Program-made: the position numbers and the translations under genes
Notes under the pieces: generated by a model
Database searches by the model: none
What the model saw: only the letters and a program-made list of their open reading frames with translations
What the model was told of the DNA's origin: nothing
Shown here: positions 25,838-35,230 of the stretch, piece after piece
How the letters are laid out: each line of letters opens with the position of its first letter
Numbering within the stretch: the first letter of the stretch is position 1
From: CAIYZT01 sp947461435
GTDB lineage: Bacteria > Pseudomonadota > Alphaproteobacteria > Rhodobacterales > Rhodobacteraceae
Direction: 5' to 3'
DNA: 64,000 nucleotides
Assembly (NCBI GenBank): GCA_965284435.1
Contig: OZ260083.1
Span: 2,294,001 to 2,358,000 of the forward strand

Positions 25838-28147
25838 GTGGGGGATGTTTTGGCAGCAACAGAGGTAAGCCTACCGGTTTTGCGGCAGGACGGCAGTCGA
25901 TCTTGGTTGCTTCTGGCAATCGCAGCGGTGTTTGCGGCCATTGCCTTTGCAGTTGAGCCCTTTGAATATCGCCTGTTGGCGGCGATTGTTGCGACCACCT
26001 TGGCCTCGTTCACGCTTTTCATTCGGATTTTTTCCAGGTTTCGAGACCGCAGTCAGCTTCGTAGCGATCAAGTCTTGATTGGCCTGATCGCGCGCGACCC
26101 GTCTGCATGTTTCATCGCAGATTCTCATGGACAGGTTTTGTATTGCAACGAGACCGCCCGAACACGGTTTGGGGTGCATGTTGACGCGACCTTGACGCAG
26201 ATGTTGAGTGCACATTTTGCGTCGCCCGCGGCGGTGCTGTTTCGTATTCAATCGCGGGCGTTGCATGGCAACAAGGCGCGCGAAGATGTCGTGACCCGGG
26301 AGGGCCACAGTCGGATAACCGCGCATTCGACGGGCCCAGACCGGATTTTATGGCGTCTTGAGGAGTTTCAAGACAGAACGGGGGCCGGCCGCGGTGCCGA
26401 GCAGCTTAGTCTGCCGATGTTGACCGCGAACAAGAAGGGCGTCGTGCTTTATTCAAATGAGGCGATGCGCCGCCTGCTTGGGGCGCGGCCAAAACGGCTG
26501 GAATCGATCTTTGTCGGACCGATGCGACGCTCTGGCGAGGAGGTTGATGTCAGCACGTCCAAAGGTGTGGTTCGCGCCCTTTTGGCCGAAATCGAGGGCA
26601 TTGGCGAGCGTCATGAGGTTTACCTGCTGCCTTTGTCCGCAACAGATCGGGACACGCGCATTTTGGCCGACTTTGAACATGTTCCCGTTCCTCTTGCCAA
26701 GTTTTCGGCAGATGGCGCCTTGTGCGGGGCAAATCTTGTGGCCCGCGATCTGTTGGACTTGAAAGAAGATCAGCGTGTCATGTTTCACGAATTGTTCGAG
26801 GGCTTGGGTCGCCCCGTTCATGATTGGTTGACGGACGTTCATGCGGAGCGCATGCCCGGTTCAAGCGAGGTTTTGAGCGCGCGCTTGCTTTCTGGCGATG
26901 TTTTTTTTCAAGTGACGTTGCGCCGGATTGTTGAGTTGGGACGCCCTTATGTTCTGGCTGTTTTGCAAGATGCCACTCAGTTCAAACGGCTTGAAGAACA
27001 GTTCGTCCAAAGCCAGAAAATGCAAGCGATTGGCCAACTTGCGGGTGGGGTCGCCCATGATTTCAACAATCTGTTGACCGCCATCTCGGGCCATTGCGAT
27101 CTGCTTCTTACCCGGCACTCACGCGATCATATCGACTACGCCGACCTTATGCAGATTCACCAAAACGCAAACAGGGCCGCTTCCTTGGTGGGTCAACTTC
27201 TTGCGTTTTCGCGCAAACAAACGCTGAAGCCGGAAAATTTCGATCTTCAAGATGTTCTGTCCGATCTGACGCATCTGTTGAACCGACTGGTCGGAGAGCG
27301 GGCCCAACTTCGCTTGGTGCACGACATGAACCTTCCTCCGATTTGGGCGGACAAGCGTCAGCTGGAACAAGTGATCATGAATCTTGTCGTCAACGCACGA
27401 GATGCGATGCCTGACGGTGGGACGATCTTGATCGAAACACAATCCGTCACTTTGACGGAACCCATGGACCGTGACCGCGCCGTTGTTGCTGCGGGAAAAT
27501 GGGCTGTTGTTCGTGTGTCTGACACGGGGATCGGGATTCCCGAAGACAATCTGAAAAAGATTTTCGAACCGTTCTTTACGACCAAGAAGGTGGGCGAAGG
27601 GACTGGCCTGGGGTTGTCGACCGCTTACGGAATCATCAAGCAGTCGGGCGGGTTCATCTTTGTTGACTCAAAGGCGAATGAAGGCACCGTGTTCACGCTT
27701 TATTTCCCCGTCCGCGAGACTTCAGACAGTCAAAGCCAACCAAAACACACGGATGCGGCGCGCAAGGCAGAGACGCGCAAGGGTGAGGGGGTTGTCTTGC
27801 TCGTGGAAGATGAAGCGCCTGTGCGCGCCTTTGCCTCACGCGCGTTGCGCATGCGCGGCTATACTGTCTTGGAAGCGGCGAACGCCGAAGACGCCCTGAC
27901 CCTTCTTGGCGATCCGGCCTTGAAGGTGGATATCTTTGTGACGGATGTTGTCATGCCCGGAATGGACGGCCCCAGCTGGGTAAAACTGGCCTTGGCACAG
28001 CGGCCGGACGTTAGGGTTATCTTTGTCTCGGGGTATTCCGAGGATGCGCTGCAAGAGCATCAAGCCCGCATTCCAAATTCGATATTTCTGCCAAAACCCT
28101 TTTCGCTTGCCGAACTCACCTCGACGGTTCAAACGCAGCTGCAATAA
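25838..28147 (+). CDS. cckA: Cell-cycle hybrid histidine kinase CckA
   Basis: A 769-residue membrane kinase at the top of the CckA-ChpT-CtrA relay. It has two N-terminal membrane helices (about residues 20-65), two or three PAS-like domains, then the H-box VAHDFNNLLTAI with His407. A HATPase domain follows (NLVVNARDAMPDGG, DTGIGIPE, GTGLGLST), and the receiver domain at about residues 650-765 carries phosphoacceptor Asp in FVTDVVMPGMDG. The start is uncertain: GTG 25838, or TTG 25850 preceded by GGGGGA. In the Roseobacter group CckA/CtrA controls motility and gene-transfer agents as well as the cell cycle. recA and alaS follow, a common Rhodobacterales order. Confidence 0.93.
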   Translation: MGDVLAATEVSLPVLRQDGSRSWLLLAIAAVFAAIAFAVEPFEYRLLAAIVATTLASFTLFIRIFSRFRDRSQLRSDQVLIGLIARDPSACFIADSHGQVLYCNETARTRFGVHVDATLTQMLSAHFASPAAVLFRIQSRALHGNKAREDVVTREGHSRITAHSTGPDRILWRLEEFQDRTGAGRGAEQLSLPMLTANKKGVVLYSNEAMRRLLGARPKRLESIFVGPMRRSGEEVDVSTSKGVVRALLAEIEGIGERHEVYLLPLSATDRDTRILADFEHVPVPLAKFSADGALCGANLVARDLLDLKEDQRVMFHELFEGLGRPVHDWLTDVHAERMPGSSEVLSARLLSGDVFFQVTLRRIVELGRPYVLAVLQDATQFKRLEEQFVQSQKMQAIGQLAGGVAHDFNNLLTAISGHCDLLLTRHSRDHIDYADLMQIHQNANRAASLVGQLLAFSRKQTLKPENFDLQDVLSDLTHLLNRLVGERAQLRLVHDMNLPPIWADKRQLEQVIMNLVVNARDAMPDGGTILIETQSVTLTEPMDRDRAVVAAGKWAVVRVSDTGIGIPEDNLKKIFEPFFTTKKVGEGTGLGLSTAYGIIKQSGGFIFVDSKANEGTVFTLYFPVRETSDSQSQPKHTDAARKAETRKGEGVVLLVEDEAPVRAFASRALRMRGYTVLEAANAEDALTLLGDPALKVDIFVTDVVMPGMDGPSWVKLALAQRPDVRVIFVSGYSEDALQEHQARIPNSIFLPKPFSLAELTSTVQTQLQ

Positions 28148-28148
28148 G

Positions 28149-28739
28149 TCAGGACGCAGTGGATCCGTAAAGATCGAAATCTGAAGCGAAGGTTTTGCGA
28201 AAAAGATCTTCTGTTTTCCCAGACAAATGCAGATCGGCCATCGGTGATACATTGAGTCGCGGCAAAACAATGTCAAAACCCAACCGATCTTCAAGGAAAG
28301 AGAGGAAGCGTTCCAATTGGTCATACTTGAAAATATGGTCAACTTTTACGTCGGGTCTTGGGTTCAAAAAAGCCGATTGGTTGCCAATTTTTGCAAAATC
28401 CGGAGGGGAGGATTTGCACGCCAGGGATACGAACTCTTCAAAACTGACACTTTGAGTCGAGGTCGCCTGTTCTTCGTCCTCACGCTGGCGATTTCTGTAC
28501 CAACTTCCGAGCCAGTCGCGCGGCTCGCGGACCAAAGCGACGGACATGAATGTATGCCCGAAGATCGACGTCAGATACGGATTGAAATGATCTTTAAACG
28601 GACCTGCGCCTGTGTGTTTAACAGCTGTCGGACTGCCAATCGCGACGGTTGCAAGACTTCCAAGCGCCTGTTCGATTGCGGTTGAGGCCGTTTTGGGCGC
28701 AGCCAAGAAAACCAATTGTTGACTGGAAAAAACCAGCAT
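28149..28739 (-). CDS. Sulfotransferase family protein
   Basis: A 196-residue protein with a PAPS-binding loop near the N-terminus (FLAAPKTASTAIEQAL) and the 3'-phosphate-binding region FMSVALVREPRDWLGSW. Family members transfer sulfate from PAPS to sugars, lipids or small molecules; the acceptor is unknown. GGGAG about 7 bases upstream favours the ATG at 28739 over a GTG 18 bases earlier. It lies on the opposite strand between cckA and recA, with its stop 2 bases from that of cckA. Confidence 0.82.
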   Translation of the reverse strand: MLVFSSQQLVFLAAPKTASTAIEQALGSLATVAIGSPTAVKHTGAGPFKDHFNPYLTSIFGHTFMSVALVREPRDWLGSWYRNRQREDEEQATSTQSVSFEEFVSLACKSSPPDFAKIGNQSAFLNPRPDVKVDHIFKYDQLERFLSFLEDRLGFDIVLPRLNVSPMADLHLSGKTEDLFRKTFASDFDLYGSTAS

Positions 28740-28862
28740 CGCGCGCTCCCGTCTCACCGTTCGTCAAAACACTCACGTAAACCATTTCTTAAGAGAAGTA
28801 TGAAAATTTGAAACGAAGAAGATTCTGATTGAAATGTTCTCTTTTTGTGCTCATATGGGAAA

Positions 28863-28877
28863 GAACAAGACAAGAAC
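28863..28877. promoter_or_regulatory. LexA (SOS) box upstream of recA
   Basis: GAAC-AAGACAA-GAAC matches the alphaproteobacterial LexA operator, a direct repeat GTTC-N7-GTTC read on the other strand. It lies 52 bases before the recA ATG. An imperfect copy in the opposite orientation, GTTC-N7-GTGC, is at 28836-28850. Confidence 0.85.
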
Positions 28878-28928
28878 ATTTTGCGACGATTGCCGCACGT
28901 TCAAAGCTATGGAATAAGGGGACCGACG

Positions 28929-29996
28929 ATGGCAGCAGCAAATCTTTTCGACCTTAAGGATAAACGCGACATGGACAAAACGAAGGCTTTGGAAAGTGCG
29001 TTGGCGCAGATTGAGCGGCAATTCGGCAAGGGTTCGATCATGAAACTGGGCCAGGACAACCCGGTTATGGATGTCGAAGCGACGTCAACCGGATCCCTCG
29101 GGCTGGATATCGCTCTTGGGATTGGCGGCCTGCCCAAAGGCAGGATCGTTGAGATTTACGGTCCTGAAAGTTCAGGAAAGACAACGCTGACACTGCACGT
29201 CGTCGCTGAAGAACAAAAGAAAGGCGGCGTTTGCGCATTCGTTGATGCGGAACACGCCCTTGATCCGCAGTATGCAAAGAAACTGGGCGTAGATCTGAAC
29301 GAGTTATTGATCAGCCAGCCGGATACAGGCGAACAAGCGCTTGAGATCGTTGATACTTTGGTTCGGTCCGGAGCCGTGAGCCTGATCGTGATCGATTCGG
29401 TGGCGGCCCTTGTTCCGAAATCGGAAATAGAAGGCGACATGGGCGATATGCAGATGGGCTCACAGGCCCGCCTGATGAGCCAAGCCATGCGCAAGTTGAC
29501 GGCGTCGATCGGGCGCAGCAATTGCATGGTGATCTTTATCAATCAGATCCGCATGAAAATCGGGGTCATGTTTGGCAGCCCGGAAACGACGACCGGCGGC
29601 AATGCGCTTAAATTTTATGCTTCTGTTCGCCTTGATATCCGCCGCATCGGGGCAATCAAGGAAAAGGACCAGATCGTCGGAAATACGACCCGTGTGAAAG
29701 TGGTGAAGAACAAGGTTTCGCCCCCGTTCAAGGAAGTCGAATTCGATATTGTTTACGGCGAAGGCATTTCCAAAGTCGGAGAGTTGGTCGATCTTGGGGT
29801 CAAGGCGGGGATCGTGGACAAATCTGGAAGTTGGTATTCCTACAAGGACGAGCGCATTGGCCAAGGCCGCGAGAATGCCAAAGTGTTCTTGAAGTCAAAC
29901 CCGGCGATGGCAACTGAGATTGAAGACAAGATAAGGGCGGCCAACGGGTTGGATTTTTCTTTCGCACCCGGATCGGATGACGTTGTCGATGAATGA
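28929..29996 (+). CDS. recA: Recombinase A
   Basis: A 355-residue strand-exchange ATPase and LexA co-protease. Seen: Walker A EIYGPESSGKTTL, Walker B SLIVIDSVAALV, the L1/L2 loop region (NQIRMKIGVMFGSPETTTGG), and an acidic C-terminal tail. The start MAAANLFDLKDKR was chosen because family members begin there and the SOS box lies upstream; the frame extends 84 bases further. Induction by DNA damage is expected from the LexA box. Confidence 0.98.
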   Translation: MAAANLFDLKDKRDMDKTKALESALAQIERQFGKGSIMKLGQDNPVMDVEATSTGSLGLDIALGIGGLPKGRIVEIYGPESSGKTTLTLHVVAEEQKKGGVCAFVDAEHALDPQYAKKLGVDLNELLISQPDTGEQALEIVDTLVRSGAVSLIVIDSVAALVPKSEIEGDMGDMQMGSQARLMSQAMRKLTASIGRSNCMVIFINQIRMKIGVMFGSPETTTGGNALKFYASVRLDIRRIGAIKEKDQIVGNTTRVKVVKNKVSPPFKEVEFDIVYGEGISKVGELVDLGVKAGIVDKSGSWYSYKDERIGQGRENAKVFLKSNPAMATEIEDKIRAANGLDFSFAPGSDDVVDE

Positions 29997-30023
29997 TTGA
30001 TGCCTTTGGGTGTCTTGACAAAG

Positions 30024-30055
30024 GGCCGTTGCTTCTTGCAGCGGCCTTTTTGTTG
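30024..30055 (+). terminator. Rho-independent terminator after recA
   Basis: GGCCGTTGC (30024-30032) pairs with GCAGCGGCC (30038-30046), with one G-T pair and loop TTCTT. TTTTTGTTG follows. It separates recA from alaS. Confidence 0.9.
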
Positions 30056-30126
30056 TCAGGTGTGGACAGGGGCCGACGAGGGGGCTAAACGAAGCGAAAC
30101 CGCCTTAGACAAAGGGTTTTCCGCGC

Positions 30127-32781
30127 ATGGCTTCGCTTAACGACATCCGTTCCACATACCTTGACTTTTTCAAGCGCAACGGCCACCGCGTTGTCGACAG
30201 CAGCCCGCTTGTTCCGCGAAACGATCCCACATTGATGTTTGCCAACTCTGGGATGGTTCAGTTCAAGAACCTTTTCACAGGGGTTGAAACGCGGGACTAT
30301 AAAAGAGCTACGACGGCCCAGAAATGCGTTCGCGCCGGCGGAAAGCACAATGATCTGGACAATGTCGGATATACGGCGCGCCACCACACTTTTTTTGAGA
30401 TGTTGGGCAATTTTTCGTTTGGCGACTATTTCAAGGATCAAGCGATCGCTTTCGCGTGGGAGCTTTTGACCAAGGACTTCGGCCTGAACAAAGAAAAGCT
30501 TCTGGTCACGGTTTATCACACCGATGATGAAGCCGCCAATATCTGGAAAAAGGTCGCGGGCCTGTCTGAGGATCGCATCATTCGCATCGCCTCGGATGAC
30601 AATTTTTGGCGGATGGGGCCCACTGGCCCCTGCGGCCCTTGCACCGAGATTTTTTACGACCACGGTGATCATATCTGGGGTGGCCCTCCGGGCAGCGCCG
30701 AAGAAGACGGCGACCGTTTCATCGAGATATGGAACAACGTGTTCATGCAAAATGAACAGTTCGCAGACGGAACGCTGCGCCCGTTGGACATGCAATCCAT
30801 TGATACCGGCATGGGGTTGGAGCGGATTGGCGCCTTGCTGCAAGGCAAGCACGATAACTACGACACAGATCTGATGCGCAGCCTTATCGAGGCCTCTGCC
30901 CATGCGACGAGCAGTGATCCTGATGGCAAAGGCAAAACCAGCCACCGGGTGATCGCTGACCATCTGCGATCCACCTCGTTCCTGATCGCGGATGGCGTGA
31001 TGCCATCGAATGAGGGGCGCGGTTATGTCTTGCGCAGGATCATGCGCAGGGCCATGCGACATGCGCATATGCTTGGGGCGCAAGATCCTGTTATGTATAA
31101 ACTTGTTCCCGCGCTCGTTCGTGGGATGGGGGCGGCCTATCCGGAACTGGTGCGCGCCCAAAGTTTGATTGAAGAGACGTTGAGACTGGAAGAGACGCGG
31201 TTCAAAACCACCTTGGACCGTGGTCTGAAGCTGTTGACCGATGAGTTGGATCATCTTCCCGACGGCGCAGATTTGCCCGGGCCCGTGGCGTTCAAGCTGT
31301 ATGATACCTACGGGTTTCCTTTGGATTTGACGCAGGACGTGCTGCGGGAAAAATCGCGCGCCGTCGATACGATCGGCTTTGATGCCGCCATGAACGAGCA
31401 AAAAACCAAGGCGCGTGCGGCTTGGTCTGGGGCGGGCGGAACGGCGGATGCGCGGATTTGGTTTGAAATCGCCGAAGCCCACGGCGTTACAGAATTTCTG
31501 GGATACGATACGGAGACGGCCGAAGGGCAAATCAACGAACTGGTGCGCGATGGTGCAACGCTGGGTGCGGCAGAGATCGGGACATCCGTACAGATCGTGG
31601 TGAACCAAACCCCGTTTTATGCCGAAAGCGGTGGACAGGTCGGGGACCAAGGATTCATCCGGACGGCAACAGGCGTGGCAGAGATCGCGGACACCAGAAA
31701 AACGGCCGGGGTCTTTATTCACATCGCGACCATTACCGAGGGAACAATTCTGCGCGGTCAGCCGGCAAAGTTGGAGGTTTCGCATCATCGGCGCGCCCAG
31801 ATTCGGGCGAACCATTCTGCCACCCACCTGCTGCACGAAGCGCTGCGTCATGCCCTTGGCGATCACGTCGCCCAAAAGGGAAGTTTGAACGCGCCGGACC
31901 GTTTGCGGTTTGACTTCAGCCATTCGGCTGCAATGTCGTCCGCCGAGCTTGCCCGGGTTGAGGCGGAAGTTAACGCCTATATCCGGCAGAACTCGGCCGT
32001 TGAAACCCGCATCATGACACCAGATGATGCCCGCGCTCTTGGCGCACAGGCCTTGTTTGGAGAGAAATACGGCGACGAAGTGCGTGTTGTCTCGATGGGT
32101 GTGCAAGACGGTTCGGGGAAGGGCGCAGATGGCCGGACCTATTCTCTTGAGCTGTGCGGCGGCACGCATGTGGCACGGACGGGCGACATGGGGGCATTTG
32201 TCGCCTTGGGGGAAAGTGCGTCTTCTGCAGGCGTTCGGCGGTTCGAAGCTTTGACCGGGCAGGCGGCCTTGGATCATTTGCGCGCCCAGGACAGCCGATT
32301 GATGGAGGTTGCAAGCGCGCTGAAATCCTCAGCGGCTGAAGTGCTGGACCGCGTGAAGTCTTTGGTCGACGAGCGCCGTGCCTTGCAAACTGAAGTTGCG
32401 CAGCTGCGTCGCGATCTGGCCATCGGCGGCAAGTCGGGTGGCCCTGAGGTGCGGGAAGTTGCCGGGATCAAGTTCATTGCCCAGGTGTTGCAAGGCGTTT
32501 CGGGCAAAGACTTGCCATCGATGATTGATGCGCTGAAGGCGGGCCTTGGGTCTGGAGCCGTTCTTTTGATTGCGGATACGGGGGCGAAGCCCGCTGTTGC
32601 TGCAGGCGTGACATCTGACCTGACGGACCGCATCAGTGCGGTAACCTTGGTCAAGGCGGCCGCTGAAGCCATGGGCGGAAAAGGGGGCGGCGGTCGGCCA
32701 GACATGGCGCAGGCCGGTGGAAACGACATAGCTGGTGCACAGGCGGCCATAAAGGCCGCTGAACACGCCTTGGGGGCATGA
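30127..32781 (+). CDS. alaS: Alanyl-tRNA synthetase
   Basis: An 884-residue class II synthetase with the full domain set. The aminoacylation core comes first (FFKRNGHRVVDSSPLVP; RHHTFFEMLGNFSFGDYF). The editing domain has zinc ligands in NHSATHLLHEALR and CGGTHVARTG, and a C-terminal DHHA1/C-Ala domain ends in a Gly-rich stretch (GGKGGGGRPDMAQAGG). Length is normal. The stop overlaps the start of the DUF1330 gene as ATGA, so both genes share a transcript, ended by the hairpin at 33133. Confidence 0.98.
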   Translation: MASLNDIRSTYLDFFKRNGHRVVDSSPLVPRNDPTLMFANSGMVQFKNLFTGVETRDYKRATTAQKCVRAGGKHNDLDNVGYTARHHTFFEMLGNFSFGDYFKDQAIAFAWELLTKDFGLNKEKLLVTVYHTDDEAANIWKKVAGLSEDRIIRIASDDNFWRMGPTGPCGPCTEIFYDHGDHIWGGPPGSAEEDGDRFIEIWNNVFMQNEQFADGTLRPLDMQSIDTGMGLERIGALLQGKHDNYDTDLMRSLIEASAHATSSDPDGKGKTSHRVIADHLRSTSFLIADGVMPSNEGRGYVLRRIMRRAMRHAHMLGAQDPVMYKLVPALVRGMGAAYPELVRAQSLIEETLRLEETRFKTTLDRGLKLLTDELDHLPDGADLPGPVAFKLYDTYGFPLDLTQDVLREKSRAVDTIGFDAAMNEQKTKARAAWSGAGGTADARIWFEIAEAHGVTEFLGYDTETAEGQINELVRDGATLGAAEIGTSVQIVVNQTPFYAESGGQVGDQGFIRTATGVAEIADTRKTAGVFIHIATITEGTILRGQPAKLEVSHHRRAQIRANHSATHLLHEALRHALGDHVAQKGSLNAPDRLRFDFSHSAAMSSAELARVEAEVNAYIRQNSAVETRIMTPDDARALGAQALFGEKYGDEVRVVSMGVQDGSGKGADGRTYSLELCGGTHVARTGDMGAFVALGESASSAGVRRFEALTGQAALDHLRAQDSRLMEVASALKSSAAEVLDRVKSLVDERRALQTEVAQLRRDLAIGGKSGGPEVREVAGIKFIAQVLQGVSGKDLPSMIDALKAGLGSGAVLLIADTGAKPAVAAGVTSDLTDRISAVTLVKAAAEAMGGKGGGGRPDMAQAGGNDIAGAQAAIKAAEHALGA

Positions 32782-33077
32782 CGATGCCGACCGCGCTTTG
32801 GATTGCCCATGTTGAGGTGATGGATACAGAAGCCTATGGCCGGTATGCCGCATTGGCGGGCCCTGCTATCGCCGCGCATGGCGGTTACTTTCTTGCGCGG
32901 GGCGGCAGGTATATTCAGCTTGAAGGGACGGAGCGGAGCCGAAATGTTGTCGCCCGGTTTCCCAGTCTTGAACGGGCCGTCGAGTGTTACAATTCCGAGG
33001 CCTATCAAGCCGCCCTGTCCAATGCGCGCGGGGCCGCCATTCGCGATTTGATGGTTGTCGAAGAAATCGAAGGCTGA
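32778..33077 (+). CDS. DUF1330 domain-containing protein
   Basis: A 99-residue protein with a ferredoxin-like dimeric alpha-beta barrel fold. The pattern ALWIAHVEVMDTEAYGRY, then HGGYFLARGGRYIQLEG and FPSLERAVECYNSEAYQAA, is typical of DUF1330. Its function is unknown. Translation probably starts at the ATG of the ATGA overlap with alaS; MPTALW at 32784 is an alternative. Co-transcription with alaS is likely. Confidence 0.88.
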   Translation: MTMPTALWIAHVEVMDTEAYGRYAALAGPAIAAHGGYFLARGGRYIQLEGTERSRNVVARFPSLERAVECYNSEAYQAALSNARGAAIRDLMVVEEIEG

Positions 33078-33132
33078 TCCGCCCGGCGTGTGGGCGTGGC
33101 CGGACACACCTCATGTCCTAAACCGATACATG

Positions 33133-33160
33133 AAAAAACCGCCCCAAGAGGCGGTTTTTA
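33133..33160. terminator. Bidirectional terminator between DUF1330 and typA
   Basis: AACCGCC (33137-33143) pairs with GGCGGTT (33150-33156). The stem is extended by an A-run on the left and a T-run on the right, so it serves both convergent transcripts. Confidence 0.9.
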
Positions 33161-33168
33161 TTTAGTTA

Positions 33169-34986
33169 TCAGTCCTTGTTCTTGTTCCGCTTGCGTTCGT
33201 TCGGATCCAGATAGCGCTTGCGCATCCGGACTGACTTTGGTGTCACTTCGACAAGTTCGTCATCGTCGATATAGGCGATGCATTGTTCCAAGGACAGTTT
33301 CACAGGCGTTGTCAAACGCACGGCTTCATCTGTGCCGGAGGCCCGCACGTTGGTGAGCTGTTTGCCTTTCAACGGGTTGATTTCAAGATCATTGTCACGG
33401 TTGTGCTCGCCCAGGATCATTCCGGTATAGACAGGCTCTTGCACGCCAATAAAGAAGTGGCCGCGATCTTCGAGTTTCCACATCGCGTAGGCGACGGATA
33501 CGCCGGTTTCCATCGAAATCAGAACGCCTTGACGACGCCCTTCAATGGCTCCCTTATGGGGGGCCCATTCGTGGAACACGCGGTTCAAAACGCCGGTCCC
33601 GCGCGTATCGGTCATGAACTGGCCATGGTACCCAATCAATCCCCGCGAGGGGACATGCGCGATTAGGCGCGTCTTTCCGGCCCCTGCGGGCTTCATCTCG
33701 ACCAGATCGCCCTTGCGCGGCCCCGTCAATTTCTCAATCACGGCGCCGGCATATTCATCATCGACATCAATCGTGACTTCTTCGATCGGTTCGCATTTCA
33801 CGCCGTCAATTTCGGTAAACAGAACGCGAGGACGGGAAATGGACAGCTCAAACCCTTCGCGGCGCATGTTTTCGATCAAAACGCCCATCTGCAATTCACC
33901 GCGTCCGGCCACTTCAAATGCATCGCCGCCCGCGGTATCGGTCACCTTGATCGCCACGTTGATCTCGGCCTCTTTCATGAGACGTTCGCGGATAACACGG
34001 CTTTGAACCTTGGTGCCTTCTTTTCCGGCCAACGGCGAATCGTTGATGCCGAATGTGACAGAAATGGTCGGCGGATCAATCGGTTGGGCGGGGATCGCCG
34101 TTTCGATTTCAAGCGCGCAAAGGGTGTCTGCCACCGTTGCTTTTGACATCCCGGCCAGCGTGACAATATCGCCAGCCTCTGCCGCGTCGATGGCGACTTG
34201 TGTCAATCCGCGAAACGCCAGGACCTTTGAAACGCGGAACTGTTCGATCCGTTCGCCATCGCGGGCCAAAGCCTTGATCGTCTCACCGGCGCGAAGGGTA
34301 CCAGCCTCAACTCGGCCGGTCAGAATGCGGCCAATGAACGGGTCTGCCGAAAGGGTTGTGGCCAACATCTGAAACGGTTCTGCCCGGCGCGAAATTTGTT
34401 TTGGCTGGGGCACGTGGCTTAGAACCAGATTGTACAGCGCCGCAAGGTCTTTGCGTGGACCATCAAGGTTTTCATCGGCCCACCCGGACCGCCCGGATGC
34501 GTAAAGCACCGGGAAATCGAGTTGATCGTCATCGGCACCAAGGTTTGCAAACAGGTCAAAAACTTCGTTCAGCGCCCGAGAAGGTTCGGCATCTGGTTTG
34601 TCGACTTTGTTCAGCACAACGATCGGCCGCAAGCCCAAAGCCAAGGCCTTGGATGTCACGAATTTCGTTTGGGGCATCGGCCCTTCGGCTGCGTCGACAA
34701 GAAGAACCACGCCGTCGACCATCGACAAGATCCGCTCCACCTCGCCGCCGAAATCGGCGTGACCGGGGGTGTCAACGATGTTGATCCGCGTCCCCTCCCA
34801 TTCCAGCGAGGTGCATTTCGCCAAAATCGTGATGCCGCGTTCGCGTTCGATGTCATTGCTGTCCATCGCCCGTTCAGACACGGCCTGATTGTCGCGGAAT
34901 GAGCCGGACTGTTTCAAAAGCTCGTCAACGAGCGTTGTTTTGCCATGGTCGACGTGCGCGATAATGGCGATGTTGCGAAGCTCCAT
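33169..34986 (-). CDS. typA: Ribosome-associated GTPase TypA/BipA
   Basis: A 605-residue translational GTPase involved in ribosome assembly and stress adaptation. GTPase motifs: AHVDHGKTTLVDELL, DTPGHADFGGEVER and NKVDKPDAEP. The C-terminal half has the EF-G-like domains and the family-specific HEWAPHKGAIEGRRQG stretch. The start MELRNIAIIAHV is the standard one; the frame extends 315 bases upstream through non-conserved sequence. It is divergent from the FkbM gene, with 244 bases between them. Confidence 0.96.
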   Translation of the reverse strand: MELRNIAIIAHVDHGKTTLVDELLKQSGSFRDNQAVSERAMDSNDIERERGITILAKCTSLEWEGTRINIVDTPGHADFGGEVERILSMVDGVVLLVDAAEGPMPQTKFVTSKALALGLRPIVVLNKVDKPDAEPSRALNEVFDLFANLGADDDQLDFPVLYASGRSGWADENLDGPRKDLAALYNLVLSHVPQPKQISRRAEPFQMLATTLSADPFIGRILTGRVEAGTLRAGETIKALARDGERIEQFRVSKVLAFRGLTQVAIDAAEAGDIVTLAGMSKATVADTLCALEIETAIPAQPIDPPTISVTFGINDSPLAGKEGTKVQSRVIRERLMKEAEINVAIKVTDTAGGDAFEVAGRGELQMGVLIENMRREGFELSISRPRVLFTEIDGVKCEPIEEVTIDVDDEYAGAVIEKLTGPRKGDLVEMKPAGAGKTRLIAHVPSRGLIGYHGQFMTDTRGTGVLNRVFHEWAPHKGAIEGRRQGVLISMETGVSVAYAMWKLEDRGHFFIGVQEPVYTGMILGEHNRDNDLEINPLKGKQLTNVRASGTDEAVRLTTPVKLSLEQCIAYIDDDELVEVTPKSVRMRKRYLDPNERKRNKNKD

Positions 34987-35230
34987 CGGGAGTGTCTCTT
35001 TCCTAAAGCGAATTTTGCCGGGGCTTACAGGGTTTCGCCCCCTTTGGCCAGTGCCACCTGACATCGACCTTGGTTCCACCGCCAGATGGCAATCAACCGG
35101 GGCAATTCGGTGCAATAAAGCCAACATGCCAACAGATTCGTAACGATTTTTCGGCCCTTGTTCGAAACCTCTTGCCAGATTCGAACATATTGTGAAAATC
35201 GCAAAAAAATTATAAGATTTGAGGCATAGC

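Noticed and set aside
30085..32277. Minus-strand open frame of 730 codons across alaS
   Set aside because: It is the antisense shadow of alaS; the translation has no family features, while alaS is complete with all motifs.
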